This document shows positions 34,547 to 42,797 of a DNA stretch of 64,000 nt, piece after piece. Numbering within the stretch: position 1 is the stretch's first letter; each line of letters opens with the position of its first letter. Under the pieces are notes generated by a model, which saw only the letters and a list, made by a program, of their open reading frames with translations, searched no databases and was not told the DNA's origin. A program made the translations under genes and the position numbers. The stretch is from UBA10677 sp045654245 (GTDB lineage Bacteria > Bacillota > Clostridia > Christensenellales > Pumilibacteraceae), in assembly GCA_045654245.1 (NCBI GenBank), contig JAZOMX010000017.1:1-64000 (forward strand), in the 5' to 3' direction.

Positions 34547-36085
34547 TTAAAGCAATTCGTCGTAGTATTTTCCGTACACACTCGCGCTCTTTTTCCAACT
34601 GAAATCGCTCTTCATAGCGCGCTTACGGAGAGCAACCCACTTCTCGGGATAATAACGGCAAAGCCCTACCGCTCTACCTACCGTATGAGCGAGCAAATCT
34701 TTATCGTATTCGATAAAACTAAATCCGTTACCCTTATCGCCGTTCCCACAATCCGCCACGGAATCGCGAAGGCCTCCCGTCTCTCTTACTACGGGAATAG
34801 TGCCGTAACGCATAGCCATCATTTGTGATAGTCCACAAGGCTCGCTTTTGGACGGCATCAAGAAAATATCCGCTCCTGCGTAGATTTTTTGCGCCATATC
34901 CTTGTTAAAGGTTATTATCGCCCGAACTCTATTTCCGTAAACGTTTTGCATATGGCGGAAGAAGTTTTCGTGGTCGGCGTCGCCCGTACCAAGCACTACG
35001 AACTGCACGTTACTTTGCATTATCGTATCGAACGCACTACGAACGATATCAATACCCTTATGATTTACGAGGCGAGTTATCATAGCGATAATAGGTACGC
35101 TTTCGTCAATAGGTAAATTGAGTATTCTTTGCAAGCCCTTTTTGTTCTCTTTCTTAAAAGTGTCAACGGTTTCTACCGTGTAATTTTTAAACAGCGACGG
35201 GTTAGCCTCGGGATTATAAGTAGTAAGGTCTATTCCGTTTAGAATTCCTCTTACCTTTCCTTCGTTCTTTTGTAGCACTCCCTCTAGCCCGTGAGCGTAC
35301 TGGCTTGTTAGAATTTCTTTTGCGTAAGTAGGCGAAACGGTAGATACGCTATCGGCGTAATCAATCGCGCCTTTCATAAGGTTAATACAACCGTTCCACT
35401 CGATTGACATATACTCGTTCTTGGGAATACCGAAAAGGTCCTCTATCGTGTCGTAAGAGAATTTGCCTTGGTATTCTATGTTGTGAATAGTGAATATCGT
35501 CTTAATATCTTTCTCGCCGTCACGGTATTGATAGAAAAGTTTATAGTACACGGGCACGAGCGCCGTGTGCCAGTCGTGACAATGTAAAATATCCACTTTC
35601 CAGTTTAGATACGGTATAAGTTCTAGTACCGCTCTCGAGAAAAAGGCAAATCTCTCTCCATCGTCGCCGTGACCGTAAAGTCCCGTTCTCTTAAAATAGA
35701 ACTCGTTATCCACGAAATAGAACTTTACGCCCTCATAATCTAGTTCAAACAAACCGCAGTACTGGTTTCTCCACGCAAGAGGAACGGTAATTGCACGAAT
35801 AAACTTAAGTTCCTTTCTATACTCGTCGGGAAAACTTTCGTAAAGCGGAATTATAACTCTCGCCTCAGTTCCTCTCTTTTTATTAAGAGCGCGCGGTAGC
35901 GAGCCGATTACTTCGCCAAGTCCACCCGTTCCAGCAAACGGCCAAGCCTCGCTTGCTACGAAAAGAATATTCTTTTTCTTCTTTTCCGATACGGGCTTAA
36001 CCATTTTTTTCGTATCTTTCTTCGCCGTTTCTTTTTTTACAGTCGGCTTAATATTTTCTTTAGTTTCAGCAGTCTTTTTAGCCAT
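34547..36085 (-). CDS. glgA: glycogen synthase (ADP-glucose type)
   Basis: A 512-residue GT5 glycosyltransferase that extends alpha-1,4-glucan from ADP-glucose. A Lys-rich, probably disordered extension of about 38 residues (KKxTAK repeats) precedes the catalytic start NILFVASEAWPF. The N-terminal substrate loop reads AGTGGLGEV (G52 onward), whereas the E. coli enzyme has KTGGL with a lysine that contacts ADP-glucose, so that lysine is replaced by Gly. The C-terminal domain keeps PSKSEPCGLSQMMAMRYG. The operon context leaves little doubt about function. Confidence 0.94.
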   Translation of the reverse strand: MAKKTAETKENIKPTVKKETAKKDTKKMVKPVSEKKKKNILFVASEAWPFAGTGGLGEVIGSLPRALNKKRGTEARVIIPLYESFPDEYRKELKFIRAITVPLAWRNQYCGLFELDYEGVKFYFVDNEFYFKRTGLYGHGDDGERFAFFSRAVLELIPYLNWKVDILHCHDWHTALVPVYYKLFYQYRDGEKDIKTIFTIHNIEYQGKFSYDTIEDLFGIPKNEYMSIEWNGCINLMKGAIDYADSVSTVSPTYAKEILTSQYAHGLEGVLQKNEGKVRGILNGIDLTTYNPEANPSLFKNYTVETVDTFKKENKKGLQRILNLPIDESVPIIAMITRLVNHKGIDIVRSAFDTIMQSNVQFVVLGTGDADHENFFRHMQNVYGNRVRAIITFNKDMAQKIYAGADIFLMPSKSEPCGLSQMMAMRYGTIPVVRETGGLRDSVADCGNGDKGNGFSFIEYDKDLLAHTVGRAVGLCRYYPEKWVALRKRAMKSDFSWKKSASVYGKYYDELL

Positions 36086-36107
36086 ATTATTTTCTCCTAG
36101 AAATTTA

Positions 36108-37220
36108 TTATACTTTGGTGTCCACGGGCAAGAAGTACGGTCTCGTTTCGTGGCCAGAAAGCGTTCTATTTTCCAAAACGTGCGAAAACTTATCGGCGAT
36201 TACACAGTTTAGCGTACTGTTCGCCTCAACGACCACGTTGTTAAACAAAATCGAGTTCGTTACTTTTGCGCCTTTGGCTACTCTCGCGCCACGGAATAAA
36301 ATAGAGTGCTCAACTTCGCCCTCGATTACGCATCCGTCCGCTATCATACTATCTTTAACCTTACCGGTAGGCTCTATTCTACAAGGTGCAGAATCACGAA
36401 CCTTGGTGTAGATTGCTCCACCTTTTCTAAACAACTGGTCTCTCGTCTTTTTGTCAAGAAGGTCAAGCGAGTGTTTGTAATAGTTTACCATATTATCTAT
36501 CGAGGCGAAATACCCGTCGTACTCGTAAGCGTAAATATTATATTCGTTTACGCCCTTAATAAGAACGTCTCTCGAGAATGAAGTATAGCCTTTTTCCTCG
36601 GCGTTATCTATAATCGATAGCAAGAATTTACGGCTAATTACGAACATATTCGTACAAACTTTCGCTTTTCCGCTCGTTTTGTTGCCCGTAATAACTTTTC
36701 TTACTCTTCCACCACTATCCGTATCGAGCACCGTTCTAACCTTTTTGTCGCCGTCCTCGATTTCTTGATTGTGGTATATTACCGTAATATCCGCTCCCTT
36801 GTCGATATGGTAAGCAACTACCTCTGAAAAGTCAATGTTGCAAACGTTATCGCAATCGGACATCACAACGTAATTCTCCGTTGCGCTACGAATATAATAC
36901 GACGCGTTCGATATTGCCTCAAAACGAGACGAATATACGCTTGCGCTGTTTCTCGCAAACGGCGGTAGTATTACTAATCCTCCGTGCTTTCTCGACAAAT
37001 CCCAACTTTTTCCGCTACCTATGTGTTCCATTAGCGACTGGTAATTATATTTCGTAATAATACCGATATTATTAATTCCGCTGTTGACCATATTAGACAA
37101 AACGAAGTCGATAAGGCGATATCTTCCACCAAACGGAACGGAGGCAAGCGTTCTTTGCGCCGTGAGTTCATTTATTTCTTTGTCGTGTAGGTTAGAAAAA
37201 ACTATTCCCAAAGTTTTCAT
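36108..37220 (-). CDS. glgD: glucose-1-phosphate adenylyltransferase subunit GlgD
   Basis: A 370-residue paralogue of GlgC. It retains the nucleotidyltransferase fold and the left-handed beta-helix (KDSMIADGCVIEGEVEHSILFRGARV) but lacks the GGxGTRL loop, having SNLHDKEINELTAQRTLASVPF instead. This is typical of GlgD, which is catalytically weak and forms a heterotetramer with GlgC that raises activity in Firmicutes. AGGAGG precedes the ATG. It lies 13 bases after glgC. Confidence 0.94.
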   Translation of the reverse strand: MKTLGIVFSNLHDKEINELTAQRTLASVPFGGRYRLIDFVLSNMVNSGINNIGIITKYNYQSLMEHIGSGKSWDLSRKHGGLVILPPFARNSASVYSSRFEAISNASYYIRSATENYVVMSDCDNVCNIDFSEVVAYHIDKGADITVIYHNQEIEDGDKKVRTVLDTDSGGRVRKVITGNKTSGKAKVCTNMFVISRKFLLSIIDNAEEKGYTSFSRDVLIKGVNEYNIYAYEYDGYFASIDNMVNYYKHSLDLLDKKTRDQLFRKGGAIYTKVRDSAPCRIEPTGKVKDSMIADGCVIEGEVEHSILFRGARVAKGAKVTNSILFNNVVVEANSTLNCVIADKFSHVLENRTLSGHETRPYFLPVDTKV

Positions 37221-37233
37221 TTTACGCTCCTCC

Positions 37234-38415
37234 TTACTTGTTCTCTACGATTTCGCCCGACGCTATACGGGAATTCGCCTTAACGGTGTATCCTCTTCCA
37301 ACGAGAGCAATCGAGTTCTTGTTGCTATTCTCGTCGCCTATTACCACGCCGTCCTCTATCGTTACGTTCTCGTCAATCATACCGTAATTTATCGTTACGT
37401 TCTCGCCCACCTTAGTTCCACGCATTATTACGCTATTACTAACGACGCTACCCTTACCGATATATACGTCCTCGCTGATAATACTATTTTCTACTTTACC
37501 TTCAATCTCGCATCCAGCCGTGTAAATCGAATTTACGACGCTACCCGTACTAGAAATGTAAGACGGAGGCAAAGGCGAATTCTTTGAATAAATTTTTTGG
37601 TTAGGCTCGTTAAGGTTCATTTCCGGCTTTTCGCCAAGCAAGTCCATATTCGCCTCCCAAAGAGAGGTAATAGTTCCCACGTCTTTCCAGTAGCCCTTGA
37701 AGTTGTACGCAAACATACGCTTACCATTGTGGAGCATATACGGAATTATATTTTTACCGAAGTCGTTAGAAGAATTTTCGTCCGCCTCGTCACGGATTAG
37801 TTCGCTAACGAGTGCGTCCTTTTTGAAAATGTAAACGCCCATAGATGCGTGATTACTCTTCGGCTCTTTCGGCTTTTCGGCAAAATCGGTTATGCGATTT
37901 TCTTCGTTGTAACTCATAATTCCAAAACGGCTCGCCTCTTCATAAGGCACGTCGATTACTGCAATCGTGCAATCTGCGTCGTTTAGAATATGCTCGGTAA
38001 GCATTTTCGAGTAATCCATCTTGTAAATATGGTCGCCCGAAAGGATTAAGATGTGGTCGCTATCGTACTTTTCCAAAAAGTGTAGGTTTTGGTAAATTGC
38101 GTTAGCAGTTCCTTTGTACCACTCTCCGCCTTTTTTCGCTTGGTAAGGCGAAAGGGTATGCACGCCTCCGTAAGTGCGGTCTAAATCCCAACTCTTACCA
38201 CTACCTATGTACTCGTTTAGAACTAGCGGTTCGTACTGCGTAAGTACGCCCACGGTGTCAATATTAGAGTTAGTGCAGTTGGATAGCGTAAAGTCGATTA
38301 TGCGATACTTCGCGCCAAACGAAACGGCAGGCTTGGCTATGCCCGAAGTTAGAGCGTAAAGTCTAGTTCCTTGTCCGCCCGCAAGTAACATTGCTATACA
38401 TTTTTTCTTTTTCAT
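37234..38415 (-). CDS. glgC: glucose-1-phosphate adenylyltransferase, catalytic subunit
   Basis: A 393-residue ADP-glucose pyrophosphorylase, the committed step of glycogen synthesis. The catalytic loop LAGGQGTRLYALT (residues 11-23) is intact, with KPAVSFGAKYRIIDFTLSNC and later the sugar-binding FAEKP and HASMGVYIF. A left-handed beta-helix with hexapeptide-like repeats forms the C-terminus. It overlaps the glgB stop by four bases (ATGA), so translation is coupled. It is paired with GlgD immediately downstream. Confidence 0.97.
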   Translation of the reverse strand: MKKKKCIAMLLAGGQGTRLYALTSGIAKPAVSFGAKYRIIDFTLSNCTNSNIDTVGVLTQYEPLVLNEYIGSGKSWDLDRTYGGVHTLSPYQAKKGGEWYKGTANAIYQNLHFLEKYDSDHILILSGDHIYKMDYSKMLTEHILNDADCTIAVIDVPYEEASRFGIMSYNEENRITDFAEKPKEPKSNHASMGVYIFKKDALVSELIRDEADENSSNDFGKNIIPYMLHNGKRMFAYNFKGYWKDVGTITSLWEANMDLLGEKPEMNLNEPNQKIYSKNSPLPPSYISSTGSVVNSIYTAGCEIEGKVENSIISEDVYIGKGSVVSNSVIMRGTKVGENVTINYGMIDENVTIEDGVVIGDENSNKNSIALVGRGYTVKANSRIASGEIVENK

Positions 38416-40277
38416 TTTCTCTTCCCCCTGTTCTTTTTGGTAAGATATATGCCCGCAAGTGGCGGAATATCTAGCGTAAGGCTGTTTTCCTTGCCGTGGC
38501 TTTCCACTCTTTGCGTATAATATTTAACTTTTTCATAACTAACACCGTACAGCCTACTGTAAAGCGCTCTCTCGTAAACGCCCTTTTTCGTTACGCCGAA
38601 ACGATAATTTTTGTACTCGTTAGGCGAAAAGTTTATAATCGCGATTACTATATTTCCTCTCTTATCTTTGCGCTGATAGATAATTATATTTTGCGTTTTG
38701 TCGTCAATGACTAACCACTCGTATCCGTCCCAACCGCCGTCTTGTTCCCAAAGCGCGGGCGTTTTTTTATAGAACTCGTTAAGCCGAGCGGTAAAATCTA
38801 GCATTTCTTTGTGCCTATCGTAGTCAAGCAGTAACCAGTCTAATTCTTTGGCGTAATCCCACTCGATAAACTGACCGAATTCGCAACCCATCATAAGCAG
38901 TTTTTTGCCCGGATGAGCGTACATATTCATCAAGAAGTTGCGAAGCCCCGCGAACTTGTTGTCGTATTCGCCTGGCATACGGTTTATAAGCGAGAGTTTA
39001 CCGTGAACTACCTCGTCGTGCGATATAGGTAAAACGAAGTTCTCGTTAAAGGCGTAAGTGAGCGAGAAAGTGAGTTTGTCGTGATGGTGCACCTTAAAGA
39101 ACGGGTCGACCTTAACGTAGTCGAGAGCGTCGTTCATCCAACCCATATTCCACTTATAGTCAAACCCTAGTCCGCCCTTATCAACTTCGCCCGTAATCTT
39201 AGGCCAAGAAGTGGACTCCTCGGCTATCATAAGAGCGTGTGGATAACGCCTTTTCACGAAAGCGTTTAGTTTTTGCAAAAACGCTACCGCTTGTTCGTTC
39301 TCTCGTCCGCCGTAACGGTTAGGCGTCCAAAGTCCGTTTTCTCGCTGATAGTCTAGATATAACATACTAGCAACGGCGTCAACGCGTAGTCCGTCAACTT
39401 TGTACTCGCCTAGCCACATCATAGCCGACGAGCAAAGGAAAGACTGTATTTCGCCCTTGCCGTAATTAAAACAACAAGTGCCCCATTGTTTATGCTCGCG
39501 GTTGAGTTCGTCCTCGGGCTCGTAAAGGAAAGTTCCGTCGAACTCGTAAAGCCCGTTTGCGTTCTTTGGGAAATGGCCCGGCACCCAGTCGATAATAATT
39601 CCCAGTCCGTTTGCGTGCAACTTGGACACTAAATAGCAAAAATCCTGGGGCGTTCCAAACCTAGAAGTAGGCGCGAAATAGCCCGTAACTTGATAGCCCC
39701 ACGAACCGTCGAACGGGTGCTCGCAAACTCCGATTAGTTCGAGGTGCGTATATTTCATTTTCTTTAAGTACGGCACGATTTCGTCCGCAAAATGACGATA
39801 AGTAAAAGTCTTGCCGTCGGGATATCTACGCCACGAACCGATATGCGCCTCATAAATGTTTATAGGCGAACAGAACTTGTCTTTCTTTTTTAACTTTTCT
39901 TGATATTTCTTATCTCTAATTCTGATTTTAGACAGCGAATAAACTTTAGAGTTGGTTTGAGTTTCAGTCTCGGTATGTAGTGCGTACGGGTCGGTTTTAT
40001 ACAAAGTTCTACCATCCCAAGTCTCTATGCGGTATTTGTACCCGTCAAACTCGTTTACTCCGCTAAGAGAAAGACAAAAAATCCCCTCCTCGTTTTGCAT
40101 GGGGAGAGAATTTTCGTTCCACTCATTAAAGTCGCCCGTAAGATATACGGCTTTAGCGGAAGGCGCCCAAACGCGAAAAGTTGCCTTTTTCGTGGCGTGG
40201 TCATACTGACAACCTAGAAATTTATAAGCATCGTATAGTTCGCCTTGATGAAATTTTTTCGCATTATCTTCGTTCAT
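38412..40277 (-). CDS. glgB: 1,4-alpha-glucan branching enzyme
   Basis: A 621-residue GH13 branching enzyme that introduces alpha-1,6 branches into glycogen. A CBM48-like N-terminal module (ATFRVWAPSAKAVYLTGDFN, about residues 30-50) precedes the barrel with DWVPGHFP, DGLRVDAVASML (Asp nucleophile), MIAEESTSWP (Glu acid) and PISHDEVVHGK. It is the first gene of the glycogen operon, with a promoter at 40316-40344 and a modest GAAGG ribosome-binding site. A rare CATG word lies in its 5' part (40098). Confidence 0.96.
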   Translation of the reverse strand: MNEDNAKKFHQGELYDAYKFLGCQYDHATKKATFRVWAPSAKAVYLTGDFNEWNENSLPMQNEEGIFCLSLSGVNEFDGYKYRIETWDGRTLYKTDPYALHTETETQTNSKVYSLSKIRIRDKKYQEKLKKKDKFCSPINIYEAHIGSWRRYPDGKTFTYRHFADEIVPYLKKMKYTHLELIGVCEHPFDGSWGYQVTGYFAPTSRFGTPQDFCYLVSKLHANGLGIIIDWVPGHFPKNANGLYEFDGTFLYEPEDELNREHKQWGTCCFNYGKGEIQSFLCSSAMMWLGEYKVDGLRVDAVASMLYLDYQRENGLWTPNRYGGRENEQAVAFLQKLNAFVKRRYPHALMIAEESTSWPKITGEVDKGGLGFDYKWNMGWMNDALDYVKVDPFFKVHHHDKLTFSLTYAFNENFVLPISHDEVVHGKLSLINRMPGEYDNKFAGLRNFLMNMYAHPGKKLLMMGCEFGQFIEWDYAKELDWLLLDYDRHKEMLDFTARLNEFYKKTPALWEQDGGWDGYEWLVIDDKTQNIIIYQRKDKRGNIVIAIINFSPNEYKNYRFGVTKKGVYERALYSRLYGVSYEKVKYYTQRVESHGKENSLTLDIPPLAGIYLTKKNRGKRK

Positions 40278-40315
40278 AAATATTCTTGCCTTCGCTATGA
40301 TTTTTCTTCACAACA

Positions 40316-40344
40316 ATTATACACCATTTGATTAAATAAATCAA
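40316..40344 (-). promoter_or_regulatory. glycogen operon promoter
   Basis: Minus-strand -35 TTGATT (40339-40344), 17-base spacer, -10 TATAAT (40316-40321), about 40 bases before the glgB start. Confidence 0.82.
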
Positions 40345-40436
40345 TACTTGTTTTCGACTTTTTTTGAATTTTTCAATTTTTTTGCTCGAAAATATCGTTT
40401 TTACGCTTTCTTATCAATACCTAACGCTAAAAACGG

Positions 40437-40480
40437 TTGACAAACGAGCGGATTATACAATATAATTTATATAAATTATA
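40437..40480 (+). promoter_or_regulatory. glnN promoter with overlapping palindrome
   Basis: -35 TTGACA (40437-40442), 18-base spacer, -10 TATAAT (40461-40466). A perfect 20-base A/T-only palindrome (40461-40480) begins at the -10 box and covers the expected start site. It could be an operator, for example for nitrogen control, or a simple AT-rich melting region. Confidence 0.8.
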
Positions 40481-40516
40481 GCGTCATTTTTACCGCGCCA
40501 CATTAAGGAGATTTTT

Positions 40517-42598
40517 ATGAACAAAATTCCCGAACTTTTCGGCAGTTTAGTATTTAACGATACCGCAATGCGCGAAAGTTTACCAACTGAAGTTTATAAC
40601 GAGTTTAAGGCTCTCGTAGAATCGGGAGAGCCACTTACTCGTGAAATAGCAGACATTATTGCCGACGCTATGAAAGAGTGGGCGATTTCCAAAGGCGCAA
40701 CTCACTATACGCACTGGTTCCAACCTATGACGGGTGTTACTGCCGAAAAACACGACAGTTTCGTTACCCCTCACGGCGAGGATAGTATTATTATGAAATT
40801 CCGTGGTAAGGAACTAATCAAGGGTGAACCGGACGCATCGTCTTTCCCTAACGGCGGTCTCCGCTCCACTTTCGAGGCGAGAGGCTATACTGCTTGGGAC
40901 CCCACTTGCTACGCTTTCATTAAGGACGGCGCTCTTTGTATTCCCACGGCGTTTTGTTCTTACTCGGGACAAGTTCTCGACAAAAAAACTCCTCTCCTTC
41001 GCTCCACGAAAGTCGTTACCGACAGAGCGAAAAGACTACTTAAATGTTTTGGAATAGACACGGCAGGCGTTATCGTAACGGTTGGTCCGGAACAAGAATA
41101 TTTTCTTATAGATAAACAACTTTACCAAAAGAGAAAGGACCTCGTTTTCACGGGAAGAACTCTTTTCGGCGCAAAGCCGGTTAAAGGTCAAGAAATGGAG
41201 GACCACTACTTCGGTTCTATCCGTCCTAGAGTTTTGGCGTTTATGTCCGACCTAGACGAGCAGTTGTGGAAATTAGGCGTTCTTGCTAAAACTCGTCACA
41301 ACGAGGCTGCTCCTAGCCAGCACGAACTTGCGCCCATCTTCTCCGTAGTTAACGTCGCCGCCGACCATAACCAAATTACTATGGAACTTATGAAGAAGAT
41401 TGCGGACAAACACGGTCTTGCTTGCCTTCTCCACGAAAAACCTTTCGAGGGCGTAAACGGTAGCGGTAAACACGACAACTGGTCGCTTAGCACCAAAGAG
41501 GGCGTAAACCTACTTGACCCCGGCAAAAATCCGCAAGACAACCTACTCTTCCTCACTTTCCTCTGCGCTGTAATCGGTGCGGTGGACGACCATCAGGATT
41601 TGTTGCGTCTTTCCGTAGCCTCGGCTGGAAACGACCACCGTCTAGGCGGTCACGAAGCGCCCCCTGCTATTATTTCTATGTATCTCGGCGACGAACTCAC
41701 CGCAATACTAAACGCTATGGCGGACGAAAAACCGTACAAAAAAGTTAGCGCAACTAAAATGAATATGGGCGTCGACGTAATCCCTGCGTTTATGAAAGAT
41801 ACTACGGACAGAAACCGTACTTCGCCTTTTGCTTTTACCGGTAATAAGTTTGAGTTCCGTATGCTTGGTTCTTACGCCAACGTGTCCGGACCTAACACTA
41901 TGATTAATACCGCCGTTGCTGAAAAACTAGACGAGTTTGCCGACTTTTTAGAAAATAGCAAGGATTTCGAACGCGACGTAAGAAAACTTATTAAGGATAC
42001 TTATATCAAGCATAAGCGTATCGTCTTTAACGGAAACGGCTATTCTCACGAATGGGAAGAAGAGGCAAACAAGCGTGGACTACTCAACCTTAAGACTACG
42101 CCCGAGGCTTTATTCCACTACTCCGACGAAAAAAACATACGCCTTTTCGACCGCTACGGCATTTACACGCCCGAAGAGGTTTGCGCAAGAGAGGATATCT
42201 TACTAGAAAACTATTGCCGTCTAGTAAATATCGAGGCTCTTACTATGGTGGATATGGCGAACAAGGAAATTATTCCTTCGTGCATTAAGTTTATGTCGCG
42301 CCTCTCTACCGCAATCGTTAATAAAAAGGCTATCGGCGTAACCTCGAAAACGGAATCCGATTTGCTCGAAAAAGTTACCTCTCTTACCGACAAGGCTTAT
42401 GAGGCTAACCTCGCTCTTGCCGAAATTATCCCGATTGCTAAACAAACGGCTGACTTTAAAGTCGCATCTAAAATCTACCTCGAAAAAGTTATCCCCGCTA
42501 TGGAAAACTTGCGTAAACTTTGCGACACGCTAGAAGTTGTAATCCCCAAAAGTTACTGGCCGTTACCCACATATAGCGATATGCTCTTCTCTGTATAA
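40517..42598 (+). CDS. glnN: glutamine synthetase type III
   Basis: A 693-residue GSIII enzyme making glutamine from glutamate, ammonia and ATP. The length and the stretches TGVTAEKHDSFVTP, GPEQEYFLID (metal Glu), KTRHNEAAPSQHELAPIF, GSGKHDNWSLSTKEG and NRTSPFAFTGNKFEFRMLGS match the type III signature and differ from the 440-470 residue type I enzymes. AAGGAG precedes the ATG at ideal spacing. It is monocistronic, with a promoter bearing a palindrome upstream and a strong terminator at 42611-42636. It is the only nitrogen-assimilation gene in the window. Confidence 0.97.
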   Translation: MNKIPELFGSLVFNDTAMRESLPTEVYNEFKALVESGEPLTREIADIIADAMKEWAISKGATHYTHWFQPMTGVTAEKHDSFVTPHGEDSIIMKFRGKELIKGEPDASSFPNGGLRSTFEARGYTAWDPTCYAFIKDGALCIPTAFCSYSGQVLDKKTPLLRSTKVVTDRAKRLLKCFGIDTAGVIVTVGPEQEYFLIDKQLYQKRKDLVFTGRTLFGAKPVKGQEMEDHYFGSIRPRVLAFMSDLDEQLWKLGVLAKTRHNEAAPSQHELAPIFSVVNVAADHNQITMELMKKIADKHGLACLLHEKPFEGVNGSGKHDNWSLSTKEGVNLLDPGKNPQDNLLFLTFLCAVIGAVDDHQDLLRLSVASAGNDHRLGGHEAPPAIISMYLGDELTAILNAMADEKPYKKVSATKMNMGVDVIPAFMKDTTDRNRTSPFAFTGNKFEFRMLGSYANVSGPNTMINTAVAEKLDEFADFLENSKDFERDVRKLIKDTYIKHKRIVFNGNGYSHEWEEEANKRGLLNLKTTPEALFHYSDEKNIRLFDRYGIYTPEEVCAREDILLENYCRLVNIEALTMVDMANKEIIPSCIKFMSRLSTAIVNKKAIGVTSKTESDLLEKVTSLTDKAYEANLALAEIIPIAKQTADFKVASKIYLEKVIPAMENLRKLCDTLEVVIPKSYWPLPTYSDMLFSV

Positions 42599-42605
42599 AA
42601 AGTTA

Positions 42606-42643
42606 AAAAAAGAGTAGTTCGAACGAGAACTACTCTCTTTTTT
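42606..42643. terminator. bidirectional terminator, glnN / small peptide
   Basis: Ten-base arms AGAGTAGTTC (42611-42620) and GAACTACTCT (42627-42636) flanked by A- and T-runs, after glnN. On the other strand it overlaps the end of the 36-codon ORF. Confidence 0.9.
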
Positions 42644-42740
42644 TATTCTTTTTTAGTAGCGAAATCGCTATGCTAATCGACAAGCAAATGAGTGAAGTTA
42701 GCAAGCAAAACACGACTATAGCGCAAACTATGACTTTCAT
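42630..42740 (-). CDS. small membrane peptide, 36 residues
   Basis: A very short frame with gene-like features: ATG 42740 preceded by GAGGTG at 7 bases, about 27 hydrophobic residues (VIVCAIVVFCLLTSLICLSI onward) and a basic tail KKNKKRE, then a stop inside a terminator stem. This is the layout of a single-pass membrane peptide with a cytoplasmic basic end. It follows addA on the same strand and may be expressed by read-through or from a weak TATAAT at about 42759. No family is recognised. A chance frame is possible but less likely given the ribosome-binding site and terminator. Confidence 0.5.
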   Translation of the reverse strand: MKVIVCAIVVFCLLTSLICLSISIAISLLKKNKKRE

Positions 42741-42749
42741 TACGACACA

Positions 42750-42776
42750 CCTCAACGACTACATTATAGTCGTTTT
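42750..42776 (+). terminator. hairpin between addA and small peptide
   Basis: Eight-base arms AACGACTA and TAGTCGTT around ATTA-type loop bases. On the plus strand a T-run follows, so it is a terminator for rightward transcription. On the minus strand it forms a leader hairpin just before the peptide's ribosome-binding site. Confidence 0.6.
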
Positions 42777-42797
42777 TTCGTGTCGAATTTCGGTGTT

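Larger units (their letters stand above)
40278..40516. other. divergent glgB / glnN control region
   Basis: A 239-base AT-rich gap holding the leftward glgB promoter and the rightward glnN promoter with its palindrome. Between them (about 40350-40430) are T-runs and no feature I can name. Confidence 0.6.
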
